Below, in pieces: positions 20,901 to 31,949 of a DNA stretch of 59,446 nucleotides. Position numbers and translations under genes: made by a program. Source of the DNA: Cylindrobasidium torrendii FP15055 ss-10 (Eukaryota > Basidiomycota > Agaricomycetes > Agaricales > Physalacriaceae); contig KN880583.1 in NCBI GenBank assembly GCA_000934385.1, positions 1-59,446 on the forward strand, read 5' to 3'. Each line of letters starts with the position of its first letter. Position 1 is the first letter of the stretch. Below the pieces are notes generated by a model. That model did not search any database. It was not told the origin of the DNA and was given only the letters and a program-made list of their open reading frames with translations.

Positions 20901-22250
20901 CATGATAGACACACCCCTGGGAGCTCAGAGCACGCAGCGTTCGGACGGAGAAAATAAGAAGTGCAATAAATAGTATATACCCAGGAAAATGGCCATTGAG
21001 CGTATGGTGTCCTTGTAATCGAGGCAGCGCATCGCGCCTACGGCGCATCAACTCGTCGGTATTAGCTAATCCCCACCACCTCAATCAAAAAATCAGAATC
21101 TGGACGGATCGCAGAGCTTGACATGCTCACCACCAAGTTAAATCCCAGCATACAGGTCGCACTGTGCCAGTGCGCATCTTTTTGACCGGACACCGGTGTA
21201 TCTACTTTCAGCAAATATTCTAACGCGAGAGCGAATTCTCCCTACAGATGCGGTCTTTTTTTTCAGGCTTTAAGAGCCTTAATCGAGGCATACTGTCGGC
21301 TGCCAAGTCCGTGCGCTCTTGGAATGATGCCACGCGAGAAAAGCAGCCACCGCCACATTTGCGAACCTATGCTGGACAGCGACGAAAACATTTGGGGCGT
21401 CCGGAGATGGTCGTGAAGGTCGAGATAGACATTTCTGCGGGTGTAACTTGATATCGAGGTGAGTTGACTGGAGATATGGTGTGGTGGAACCCGATGGTTA
21501 GCGAGATGGAAATGTAGAAATTGGGATGCAAAGCCCCAATGGCGTCGAAAGCACAATCAGAGGCCACTAGAGCACCTAAATGAGTACTTTGTGAGTTATT
21601 TCGAGCAGAAAAATGATTTTGAAAGGAATTTAGACGGTACAGAGTTAGTGGGATGGAAGTTGACAGACTGGACTCACCGTCCTCGACAAACTAGGCGTCT
21701 GGCCCAGCAAAATTCAGGACAATTTCAAGTGTGCGCGCAGCATTTTGGCAAGCCAGTTTAGAGAGAACGAGGCAAGAAGGAAACATTTAAAACGGCGCTA
21801 CGTCTGATCTTACGACTTTCCCTTCTACCACCACCATCCGGATGCGCGATCCTCGTCTGGCTCTATTGGACACCCCACGACTACATCTATCGACTTATGG
21901 ACGCTTAATAAACCACATAGGATCCATCCGGACCGCGGAGGATGGATTGCTGGACGCCTGCGGGGTACATCCTTTCCCGGTGCGACTTCCATCCCGCTGA
22001 GGTCCACTCACGCTCTTTCCAGGCATCAGCCTGTCAAGCAGAGTCCGAGACCGTGCGAAACACGAATTAACTGTCGATTCTCGAGGACTCATCGCTAGTC
22101 GCCGAAATACCGACATCGCCTAGGCTACCTGCCCAACCGCCCCGCGCCTCGACCTGGATGCCCTCATACCATGCAAAGACCGCCATCCATGCGCCCCTGC
22201 CGCCCACTGCGCTCGATTTGCCAGCTCGGCGCCATCGTTTGGCCATCGAC
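20600..22250. repeat. Duplicated noncoding block upstream of C
   Basis: Partner of 13640-15300; the shared landmarks are listed there. On the minus strand 20950-21084 reads as DELMRRRRDALPRLQGHH, and the B side reads similarly (DELMRRGRDALQRLQGH), but neither frame extends into an obvious protein. Confidence 0.75.
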
Positions 22251-22259
22251 GACTTACCA

Positions 22260-23291
22260 GGCCTACTCTGCCGGTCTTGGGACCCTTTACCAAGACTGGC
22301 GCCATACCCTTATTTTCTTCCTTATGCCGCCTTCGCTCGGTTTTACTTATATATGACACTACCTTAACGCACTATAATGCAAACCATATCATCCATTCAC
22401 CCCATGCAGGACGTCCGCTGCCACAATGGCTCATCGAGAGTGCTCGCGTTCCCGTCTGCAGGTCTCCAGTTGTGTTTATCATCATGGACTTTAGCCTGCA
22501 GCGTTTCACCCACTTGGTGTTTTGTTGTCATCCCTCTGATCCATCGTACTGGCATCCATGTTCGAGACGGACGTGACCCATAGGCTACAGCGCCCGCGTC
22601 TCTACGCTGACTTCTGGTCAAGGGCTATGGCTCCTCAGACCACTGTGCACACTAAACATATTTCCGTGTGTTAAGAAGTGGGACATCGCCCGCGCTCGTC
22701 TATGCCAACCACTACAATCCCATGAATAGAAACCGTTCCGTATTGACTTCGGTGCTGGTTTTTGTGTTTGGATAAATCTGGTACTCACCCAAGTACTGAA
22801 GGCAAGCAGGATGCACCGAGTGAAACCACGACAATTGTGAGAATATACTGTCCTATAACCCACGAGTAGACCTACGGAACAAGCAAACAATGTTGTTTTA
22901 CTATCAACAAGTATGACTGGACTACAAATGCTTTTGGTGGGGTGAGGCAAACGGGATGGTTCTCAGTTGCAAATACGTCAAAATGGATATGCTTCGGGGG
23001 GTCAATATCTGGTCAATACGACGGAGTGAGCGGAGCGATCTAGAGAGAAAACATAATTGTGCTGGTGTTTGCTTCAAGAATGGAAGGGGCGAGCTGTTCA
23101 GGAAGCATTACAGGTCCGTGGGATGTACTACCGAGATAGCACACAAAAGAAAGCATCGTACATTGCACACACGAAAATCAAACAAACTATCCAACACGCA
23201 CATTATATACACGCCTACTACCAAACCGACCTCATCGCGCGCGGCTCGTATGCTGGTCCCTGCTTAAGCTACCACCATAGTCAGACCCCTT
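22260..23291. other. Intergenic, no gene recognised
   Basis: About 1 kb downstream of SEC24 without a supported gene or clear repeat. Confidence 0.5.
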
Positions 23292-26121
23292 TCACCATCC
23301 CTGTTCGGCCAGACTCACTGCATGCATGATTTGCTTGTGAATCACAATCAAGACTACAACACCCCCGTCAGCGAACACTCTACCCCATGAGAAAGAAGGG
23401 CTACTCACAATCAAAGTACGACATCGTCCCATTATTCTGATCCTCCACCAGCATATCCGCAAACTCGATCTCCGCCCCGTCCATGTTCTGCCTCACCACA
23501 TACAGCTTCGCGGCGTACCCCTTCTTGAGTGCCCGATGCGTCATGATGTTTCTGACTTGCGCCGACAAAAGCGTATCCAGTACAGGCAGCGCGGACATGC
23601 TCGTGTCCACATCCACCAAGTCGTCCACACCGAACAGGTCCAGCAAAAGCTGCGGAGACGCCGCTGAGCCCAACCACAGGATACACATTTCCCCGTTGTC
23701 GACGAGATATATCCCGCCAGCGCTCATGTACTGGTATGTATTCTTCATACATGAGGGAATAGCGAGCTGCCCCGTCGTCGCATCTGGGACGGCGATATCT
23801 GGCGTTAGGTCATGGACAGGAATGAGGGGAGGGTACAGGTATTCCAGTGTCTGTTGGACACTTGCGCTCATCATTCGGTGGGCATAGTAATTCCGTGCAT
23901 CCGAGGAGACATTTCCAGCTAGCGACAACTTAGTTTGACTGGAAGTGGTACATGACCATACTTACCTTTGATAGGCTTCGACTTCAGCATCCCAAGCGTC
24001 AACATTGGCAACGTATGCAGAGACTCCGGGATGATGAGCTGCTGGGGAGCTATCGACGCAGCACACTGGTATCGATACCCCGAAAGGATACTCGAGCACT
24101 GCTCCGCCAAATCCTCCCGAACCTCTTGCATCTTGGACTTTCTCGACTGCAAGATCGCCTTCCTCAGCGCAAAGCAGGCTACCGTCTCAACATCCGCAAA
24201 GTTGAACACATTCATCGCCAGTTCGACAACCTGTAGCGCCAGGTTGCATACGCGGACCCGACGCTGGCCGGATACGGTGGTGTATAGCACGGCGGACTGC
24301 AAATAAACGAACTCGCGCGGACTGAGTGAGCCTGAATGTTGAAGCCCAACCATGAACGTCTTGTCCGAGTCCAGCAATGCGAATTCAAGCTGTGACGCTG
24401 AAGCTTGGTTGAAGTTACCATAGTAGTCTGTTGTCCGTATGCCTGCGCGAGTATGAGATAAAGGTACAACTGAGAAGAAGGTTCTACCTTTTGATGTGCG
24501 TACAGTCGCGGTACAGTTGTACCCCACGTTCCGTCTGAACAGTCGTTGTAACTGAGCCTTGAAGATGGCCGCGTCTCTGACCGCGTCGAAGCGGGGAAAG
24601 AAGTAAATCTGTCCGCCAGTGGCAGAAGGAACCGTCCCTGTAGTTTGTCAGCCATAGTCATTCGTCGATATGGAGTGCTCACCTAAAGAGCCAACATCGA
24701 CATAGTGGTGATTCGTGAGAAAGATGTTCACGCCAATGCCTTCATTCGCGCACTCCTCGCCTATTCGTGTCCATGTCAAGTCTCGCGCCTTGTACAATGT
24801 CTTCTCATTGTTCGTATCGACGAGCTCCATTTCGGACGGTTGTTTTGGAAGAGCGCCGGCACCAACCTTGGGCATAGTATGCTGGAACAGTATAACCTGT
24901 CCTCCTCGGCCTGCCTTGCACCGTGTGAGTACAAACGCGGCACGGAGAAGTAAGACACTAACCAAAGCAGCTTGACAGGCGCGCAAGGCGGAACCCATGG
25001 CAGACTCGACGAAGGAGTTGGTCTCGAATCGGGTAGGTAGTGTGCGTAGTAATGTTGATAGAGCTTCTGGACGATTGGCTAATGATGCAAAAAGACCGTT
25101 ATGAATAGGAAGAAAGACGTCGTCGATGTCTGGCATGACAAGCATAGGAACATTATCGTTGTCTAAGTCGTAGAAATGGATAGCAGTGTCGTAGGTGATG
25201 ATGGCCACCTCATTATCCGCCGGAAAGCTTGCTTCGTTGCCGAAGAACGCGTCCATCAGCTCTCCGCAGGCCGAAGCGAGTGATCCGCTTTCGACTGCGC
25301 CTTGGGAGACGTCGAGTGCGAAGATGTAGCGCATAGGTTGAGGTTCGCGTTTGCCTGAAGCAGGAGGGAAATTGGAAAAATAGGGTCGCTCGAGGCCGAT
25401 GGGTGGATTGGACGCCCAATAGTCCTCGGGTACGACGAAATCCACGGTTCCCTTGATTAACTCGGGTCGTTGTCCCGCGTCTAATCGCTGGCCAGCCCCA
25501 TCCAATCCACAGAAGTATTCTGGTTGGACTGGGTGTCGTGAGTAGGCGGGATAGAGAGATGTACTGTTGCGCACCTTCTGTAACTTCCTGGCAGAGATTA
25601 CAACGCCATGACCCTCCTCCAGCAAGCCATTGTACCCATGGATTGATGTAGGCCCGACACCGAGGACACCGTGCTGGGGTTGAATTCACTACTGGAACAG
25701 GCTCTTCTCTCGGATCTGGTTCGGCAAAGGGTTGGAACACGGCAGCGAGCGGTATCTTGCAGTCGGACGCCAGGCGGGAAGTATGTGGAAAGGACCAAGT
25801 AGAGACGCGCACGAATCGCGGAGACGAATTCCCTAAACCATTAGACAATATCACCAAGCAGCCCGGGATAATCACCTTGATCAACAGCATAGTAATCCGT
25901 CGTCGAAAGGGGCGGTAGATTTCCCGGAAGCGTCAGAAACGGTTGACCAGCCCATTTCGCGCGATCTTCTTCCTGCTTTTCGACGGGGCACGGCACTTGA
26001 GCCTGGTCGATTCGTGGTCGTAATCCTGGAATATTATTGAGCCCGATGGTATCGTTCAGCGCGATGGCGGACCCTTGTACGCTGTCCCGGCGGTATGTGG
26101 TGGTTGCGGAATAGGATACAT
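23292..26121 (-). CDS. SEC24: COPII coat cargo-adaptor subunit Sec24
   Basis: Nine exons (26073-26121, 25876-26025, 25575-25832, 24963-25528, 24683-24914, 24488-24637, 23966-24442, 23409-23918, 23292-23353) join to 817 residues. Order: the [18 protein letters not shown] entry typical of Sec24, a zinc finger with C122, C125, C144 and C147, the trunk ([17 protein letters not shown]), the beta-sandwich and helical domains, and a gelsolin-like C-terminus ending in [12 protein letters not shown]. Sec24 pairs with Sec23 in the inner COPII coat and selects cargo leaving the endoplasmic reticulum. The start is the ATG before YPIPQPPH. The Gln/Pro-rich leader found in many Sec24 proteins is not seen; a CCAAAC acceptor-like site just upstream leaves open an extra 5' exon. 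The junction at 24963/24914 could also be read through in frame. Confidence 0.95.
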
Positions 26122-27643
26122 TGTTTGGCTACTCGTCCCGATCAGGAAAATCTGGTAAACGCCTCTCCAAATGATCCTCGCTTTAAAAGTCAGGGTAGCC
26201 CGTTATCTGTGTCCTGTGCAGCATTCTATTCAACATATTCTTCATATTCAACACTGTGCGTTTCTGTGGTTGGGGATATATGGATCGCAAAGATGTGGCA
26301 TTTTTCTTAGACTAATCTATCAAATTCTCCTAGGCTTGACACCAGCCACTTCGCTACGAGTCAGGCGCCTGGCTCAAAACTCAAATTCTGTTTTCCTATA
26401 CTGGTAGTCTCCATACTACCTCTACGCCAGTCACTCCAAGGTTAGGATGTTTGATTCTGTGACAAGTTTCTTGAGCCAATGACTAGAGTCAAGGATTTTA
26501 AAAGACGCGACAGTAAAGTGCATGAGCATTTCAAAAACCTTCTCTTTTACGCTTCTCAGTATGAATTGCAGGATACAGTCCTCAGCCGGTTCAAGGAGCT
26601 GGGCCGAAGGAAATTCAGACGATACTAGAAGAAAAGCTGCAATGAACGGAGAGGTGGGTGTCACGGCTTCTCTTTGATAGCTTATTGTCCATGTAACAGA
26701 CTCTTTTCCATCCCAACATTCCAACCAAGCGTATACCTTGTACGTACCCGTATATAGCAGCGGGTTATGTAACACTCTATTGCGCTGCAGACTTAGTCCA
26801 TTAGATTAGTCTTTTTACTTACCTTTCACCAGCATTATCTGAGATTCACTTTCTTCGTGTTCAGTATTGCGTGAACGAGTTTCTAGCGTATCGTAGAGCT
26901 AAGATGTCTGAACAGATAAATTTGAGCACTGATATCAAGTTTACCACTCATTCCAACAATCGCAACCATTGAGCTAGTGACACAAGTATCTAGAATTGTG
27001 TCGTTGTCTGTAGAACTATAAGACTATGAGTTATTCCCTGTGATCTATGGATGCAGCAGTGGTGACCGACCATCTCGGCAGGAAGACTTGAAGGTGATGA
27101 CTCGAACTGTCAAAACAAGTGTATACGTATGAGTTTGACCCATCGTCTGCTTACAGCAAGTCCCTACTTACGTGGTCCCTGCCGTTGTGATTGTGTGTCC
27201 ATTCGGAAAAGCTATTTTCCCAATTTGGAACATACGCGCGATCGTGTCGTAGTTCGTGGTCGATTCCCTAGTTCTTTCAAGAGTACATCAAGCTTTTCTA
27301 ACCATATTTCGTGTATTTCTTTTCTCCAACCCGCGAAACCCTGGAGCCAGTATCACACCTGCACACTGTGATTTGTTCGTGCACACATTCAAGCTGACCT
27401 TATTGACCTACCACTGGCTTGAGATATTGGTAGCATCTCCGCATTCAAATGAAGTTTCTACATGGACTTTTCCGACTTGTTGACCCATACTCGAACCGCC
27501 GGAACCCAACTGACAGGTATACCGACCCCGCATTCCGAGAGGCACATGATCCAACCGACGGGATGAGTAAGGGGCGCTTGGTGCTATCTTATCCGTGGCC
27601 ACGCGAGCAAACGGAACACTTTGATCTCTTACTCCCATCATCT
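26122..27643. other. Long intergenic region
   Basis: It separates the divergent SEC24 and Zn2Cys6 genes by 1.5 kb. A 115-codon minus-strand frame (26431-26775) has no recognisable domain and no family support, so it is not called. Possible upstream SEC24 leader exons could lie at its left end. Confidence 0.5.
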
Positions 27644-27655
27644 ATGTCGCTATGA
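27644..27655 (+). promoter_or_regulatory. Minimal upstream ORF overlapping a start codon
   Basis: A three-codon upstream frame (ATG TCG CTA TGA) ends so that its TGA overlaps the ATG of the Zn2Cys6 gene at 27652 in an ATGA. Ribosomes using the first ATG would have to reinitiate or scan past it, so it could lower or condition translation of the regulator. Whether both ATGs are on the mRNA is not visible. Confidence 0.6.
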
Positions 27656-30319
27656 CCGACGCCGGACACAGCGGCTTAAGCGCAGACAATCTCAGCGCAG
27701 GCGGGCCTGTACGCCATGGACGGATTCCAAAGGTCGTCAGCAAAACATTCGATCCAAGCACCCAGGGTATGTCTTTTTCAAAGTGGCAGGCTAGGAAGAC
27801 GCATTTATCTTGGACAAAATAGCTTGCCAGCACTGTAGAAAGCGCAAGAGAAAAGTACGCGTCAGATCCGGGGCACTAGGCATAGACTAATAGGCTGTAG
27901 TGTGACAGACTTACCCCAGCTTGCTCTAATTGTGCGTCGCAGTGTTTCTTGTTTTCCTTTTCTGACTGGTTTTCTAGGCGTAAAGGCAAAGATCTCCTGC
28001 GTCTTTGATTTCCGCGTGACGGACAAAACACATCCTGGGTATTTCCCCAACCCTCCCCACACCACCATGGTCATCTAACCGGTGCGTAGTTATGTCGAGA
28101 ATCTCATCAAGCACGGCGACGAATTAGAGGCCCGTGTCAAGTGGCTCGAAGACCTGGTCACCGCTCTCAATCCATCGCTTGACATCCGGTCAGCGCCAAC
28201 GAACTCAGTACCCACCGCAGGGACGCCTCTGACCGTGCCCGCAACGTCGCCCTCATCTTCTCATGCCCAATCTCCGTCCGCAGAACCCGCACCCAGCGCT
28301 ATCACGATGAACGTCCACGTCCCCGAGACATCCAATCTAGACGTGGCACGGATGGCGAAGAGTGTGCTAGGATTGGCCAGCAGTCGAGACAGCGCGCCAA
28401 CAGATCCGACCTTCCTGCTCGATGCCACCCCGCTCGGCAGACTCGGCGGCAGTACCACAAGCTCTAGCAATCATGGGTCTCCGGCAACACATGACTCAAG
28501 GCTGTATCTGCCCGACTACGACGACGGCCTCCGTATGCTCGAGGCATATTTCAATAACAATGGCCCCAGCTATCCCATGCTCGAACGCAACCAACTCAAA
28601 CGCGAACTGGATTCGCTGTACCAAGATCCCAATCCCGTACATCCCGACAGGGCCCAGCGCCTGAGCATATTCCGTGTATGTCTTGTCCTAGCCATTGGCA
28701 CGACCAACATCCATGATATCCCAGGCGGCGGTGCATGGTCAACCTCGACAGCGTTCTATCACAGGGCACTTCAAGAGCTCGATACCGTACTCGAGCGCGA
28801 AGATCTCGAATGTGTGCAAAACTTGTTGCTTCTGTGCATCTTTGCGGTGTTCAATGTGGACGGGCCGTCGCTGTGGCAAACGCTGGGCTTCGCCACGCGG
28901 GTCGCGATAGGTCTGGGGTTGCACCGACGCATGGGCCCCGAGCGCGCTAGCATCAACGAGCTGGAGCGAAGACGCCGGACTTGGTGGAGTTTGTATAACT
29001 ATGACAGAGTCGTTTCCTTTACTCTAATCCGGCCACTGTCATTTGCGGACGAGGACATTGATATTGAAGTAGATTCTTTTTTTGACCTTCATTCTTGCTG
29101 CCGCTGACGAACTGCACAGCTTCCATCTCTCGACGGCGACTACGGGACCGGCAATCCACCGTACATGTACTTCACACACCATGTCATCCGTCAGCGACGG
29201 CTTGCAGGCATCATCATGCGCGAAGTGTATTCTGTAGCCCCAAATATGTTGACGGACGAGGCGCGACAAACCATCTTGTCCGACATCCATGGACAGATTG
29301 ACAACTGGTATCGCTGCACACCAGTTCCCCTCTCTGATTCCGAGCTTCCGCCAGGCAAGGGTGTAGGCAATACCCTCTACTTCAGCATGATGTACAATTT
29401 GCTATTATGCGCGTTATATCGACCTTCACCTCTGTTTCCCACGCCTGGCAAGTCCCAGCTGGACACACTCTTCCGAGCATCGACGCGCTGTCTTGACGCG
29501 TTCTGGGACCTCCATCGCAAGAAACGCATTGCCGTCAACCACATCCATCTCCTGTACATGTTCACATCGGCCATCAGCTTGTTATACTGCCTCTGCGAAT
29601 ACGGCGCGGAGGAGCGCAACATCCGAGACGTCGAGTGGAGACGAAACACCACGAGCTACGTGAAAAGCTGTCGGGAACTGCTCGCCGACTTCACCGACGG
29701 ATGGGGTGCGACGGAGCGATACCGCGAGATATTCCAGACGCTGGCGAGGACGCTAGTGGAACGCTGTGAGGTGCGCAGTGTGCCGGTTCTGCCTCCAGGG
29801 CCGTCAATTCTGCAGCAGCAGCAAGAACAGCAGCGGCAGATGTCGTCTCCGCCGCGGGGCAACGCGCTGACCTCCACACCGTCTTCATCCAGCATTACCA
29901 GCATCTACAGCGAAAAGACTACGAGCAGTATGGAGAGCACGTCGAGCTCGGATCCAGGGGACGTCATGCAGGCGTTGTGGATGCACGAAGGCGGCGGCGT
30001 AGGGACGAATTGGATGGAGGAGGCCAATGCGTATGACAGACAGTGGATGTGGGAAGCACAGGCGAACAACAATCCGAACAGGATACCGTACTACGATGAG
30101 CAGACTAGTCCCGCGACGAGCACTGGGAGCCCGGAGGGTGATGCACCTGTGCTTGGGAGATCAGCCAATGCGGCATATGGGACGCTAGGGAGGATGGAGG
30201 TGCCGCCGGCGCTGCCGGATGGTTATAGAGTGTTCAGTGGGGTGGATATGGATATGAGCGGCGCCGGTGGCACGCACGGAGGCGGGGCGTGGTATCCGGC
30301 ATGGGATGGGAATATGTAG
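27652..30319 (+). CDS. Zn2Cys6 transcription factor with fungal-specific regulatory domain
   Basis: Exons 27652-27766, 27823-27854, 27901-27931, 27978-28038, 28090-29068 and 29120-30319 join to 805 residues. Spliced residues 40-75 form a textbook binuclear zinc cluster, C-x2-C-x6-C-x6-C-x2-C-x6-C (CQHCRKRKRKCDR, then CSNC), assembled from three small exons. A short linker and coiled-coil-like YVENL..LEARVKWLEDLV follow. The large exons carry the fungal_trans regulatory domain, including an LGLHRR block after GFATRVAIG and a RRRTWWSLYNYDR motif typical of that family. The C-terminus is Ser/Gly/Met-rich and probably disordered. It should bind CGG-type sites as a dimer; its targets are unknown. 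The junction 28038/28090 is the least certain but gives THPGYVENL, as expected. Confidence 0.93.
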
Positions 30320-30558
30320 TTCTGGATAACTTATTTTCTTGCTTTCGTTGCTGTTGGACCCATCTTTCTATTTCTAACTTTGTATACATACCTGAAGTAC
30401 TGTTTACTATCTCTGTAATGATGCCTTGTTTGTGTGTATAGGTTTGGTGATGCATGAAGCTTGAGCTTGAAGAAAGAAATTGAAACGTTGAAGGTCAGTA
30501 CTCCGTACTTTCAGTCTACTGTAGTCGATCAAATTCTCCTTGCCTCCGTACCACCATT

Positions 30559-31497
30559 ATGCCAGTTCTCTACCGATCCGAGGACATTTCATTTTCCGAC
30601 GAATTCTACGAGCCAGTCACTATCAAAGCTCTCACAGGAGGTGCAGGGGTATGTAAACATCATATGCCGTCGTACTGGCAGGCTGGCAGTGGCAGCTAAC
30701 AACCAATAGCGTGCTATCTTGGAGTGTTTTGGGGGTCTGACTCGAGGGGAGTTCGAGCCATTTCGCGAGACCGCTTACAATCAACTAAAAGGTGAGTCCT
30801 CTCGACTTATCGCCGCCCATTATTCAATTTCTCAGTCCAACCGAGTATTGCGAAGTGTTGGGATCTGTTAGTGGCATTTGTGCCTTCGGAGGACACAGTG
30901 GCCGCTATTCTCAAGGCTTTCGAGGCCAATGGTAAATGTCATCTATCCGAGCGGACTCCATTCACACAAGTACTCTCCACAACTGTCAGCAAACACTCAC
31001 ACTAAGCTAATGTTTAGATTCCTCTCCCGACACACACAACATACTCTCTCATTGTCTCTCCCCAAACAAGCCAAGATGTATTCACTCGCCATCCCGTCAC
31101 TAGAATCGTCCGCCGCCACCAACACCCTTACACAGACCTGCCAAAATTTACTCTCTCTGCGCACCCGTGCATTATGGCGGAGGCGGGGCGTTGTGCATAT
31201 TGGTGGAAGCTGGCATCTCCGATATTGACCAAGTACTGCCTCTACACTACAGTGCGGTGCTTTTGCCACAAACTACCCTTCTGGACCAAACCGCCGAAAA
31301 CCCTCTGCGTTCCCTCGCCGCATGCCTCATCAGTGCATGTCACGAGCGATAGCGCAACCAGAAAACGCAAACAAGATGTATGTGGTGATGCGCGAAATTC
31401 TCCGCGTCCCCGCAAGATGGCGCGAAGGCAGCGCCAAGGTGCACTGTCTCCTCTACAATCCAAAGCACTCCGTACGTCTGTGCCACCGGTGATCTGA
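30559..31497 (+). CDS. E1, member of an unrecognised four-copy gene family
   Basis: I do not recognise the family. Exons 30559-30648 (90 nt), 30710-30791 (82 nt), 30836-30969 (134 nt) and 31018-31497 join to 261 residues. Exon 1 has MPVLYRSEDISFSDEFYEP; exon 2 has CFGGLTRGEFEPFRETAYN; exon 3 has FVPSEDTVAAI. Exon 4 begins with a conserved RHP..RHQHPYTDLP..FTLSAHPC core, then a KYCLYTTVRCFCHK segment and a KPPKTLCV stretch, with Cys and His that could bind metal. One basic nuclear-type signal (TRKRKQ) follows. Compared with E2-E4 the tail is short and the second basic signal is missing; similarity to E2 breaks off near 31445, which suggests a rearranged 3' end. Confidence 0.75.
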
Positions 31498-31949
31498 CGA
31501 CCTCTGGCGACAAACGGTTTGGAGTGGAAATGGACAGCCAAGCCGTAAGTGTAACCCGTCAGCAAGCCTCAGAGCACTGAACGTAAAGAGTACCGTCGCC
31601 GGTAGTACGTGTCCTGAGCGAAGCGCCATACTGTACCATTTCCCAAGCACACACTTTCGATAGCACCTTCAAAAAAAAAAAGATGACAAGTAGCGCCCAA
31701 ATTTGTCGTGAGCACCTGGGTGCGGGAGACCTCAGTTAGGTAGAGTTGGAGGCTGTCGTACGTAGTCACGGACGATTACTGTAGTCACGGACGATTACTT
31801 ATTCACATAGACGCGTTCAAGGTGGTAACGATCCAATATTTCGAAAGAGAATAACATCAAACATTACTATGTATTCGAAATCATAAACAAGTTCAATATA
31901 CTGGGCAGCTAGTTTCGACGACATTCTTCCACTCGTACACGACGCCATC
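31498..31949. other. Intergenic with a 19-bp direct repeat
   Basis: It contains a run of eleven A around 31671 and two abutting copies of GTAGTCACGGACGATTACT at 31762-31799. No gene is seen. Confidence 0.6.

Noticed and set aside
26431..26775. 115-codon minus-strand frame between SEC24 and the Zn2Cys6 gene
   Set aside because: No domain, no partner exons and no repeat copy supports it; length alone is not enough.
28039..28089. Start of the Zn2Cys6 gene at the GTG near 28082
   Set aside because: Upstream spliced exons encode a perfect zinc cluster in frame, so this is an internal exon boundary and not a start.
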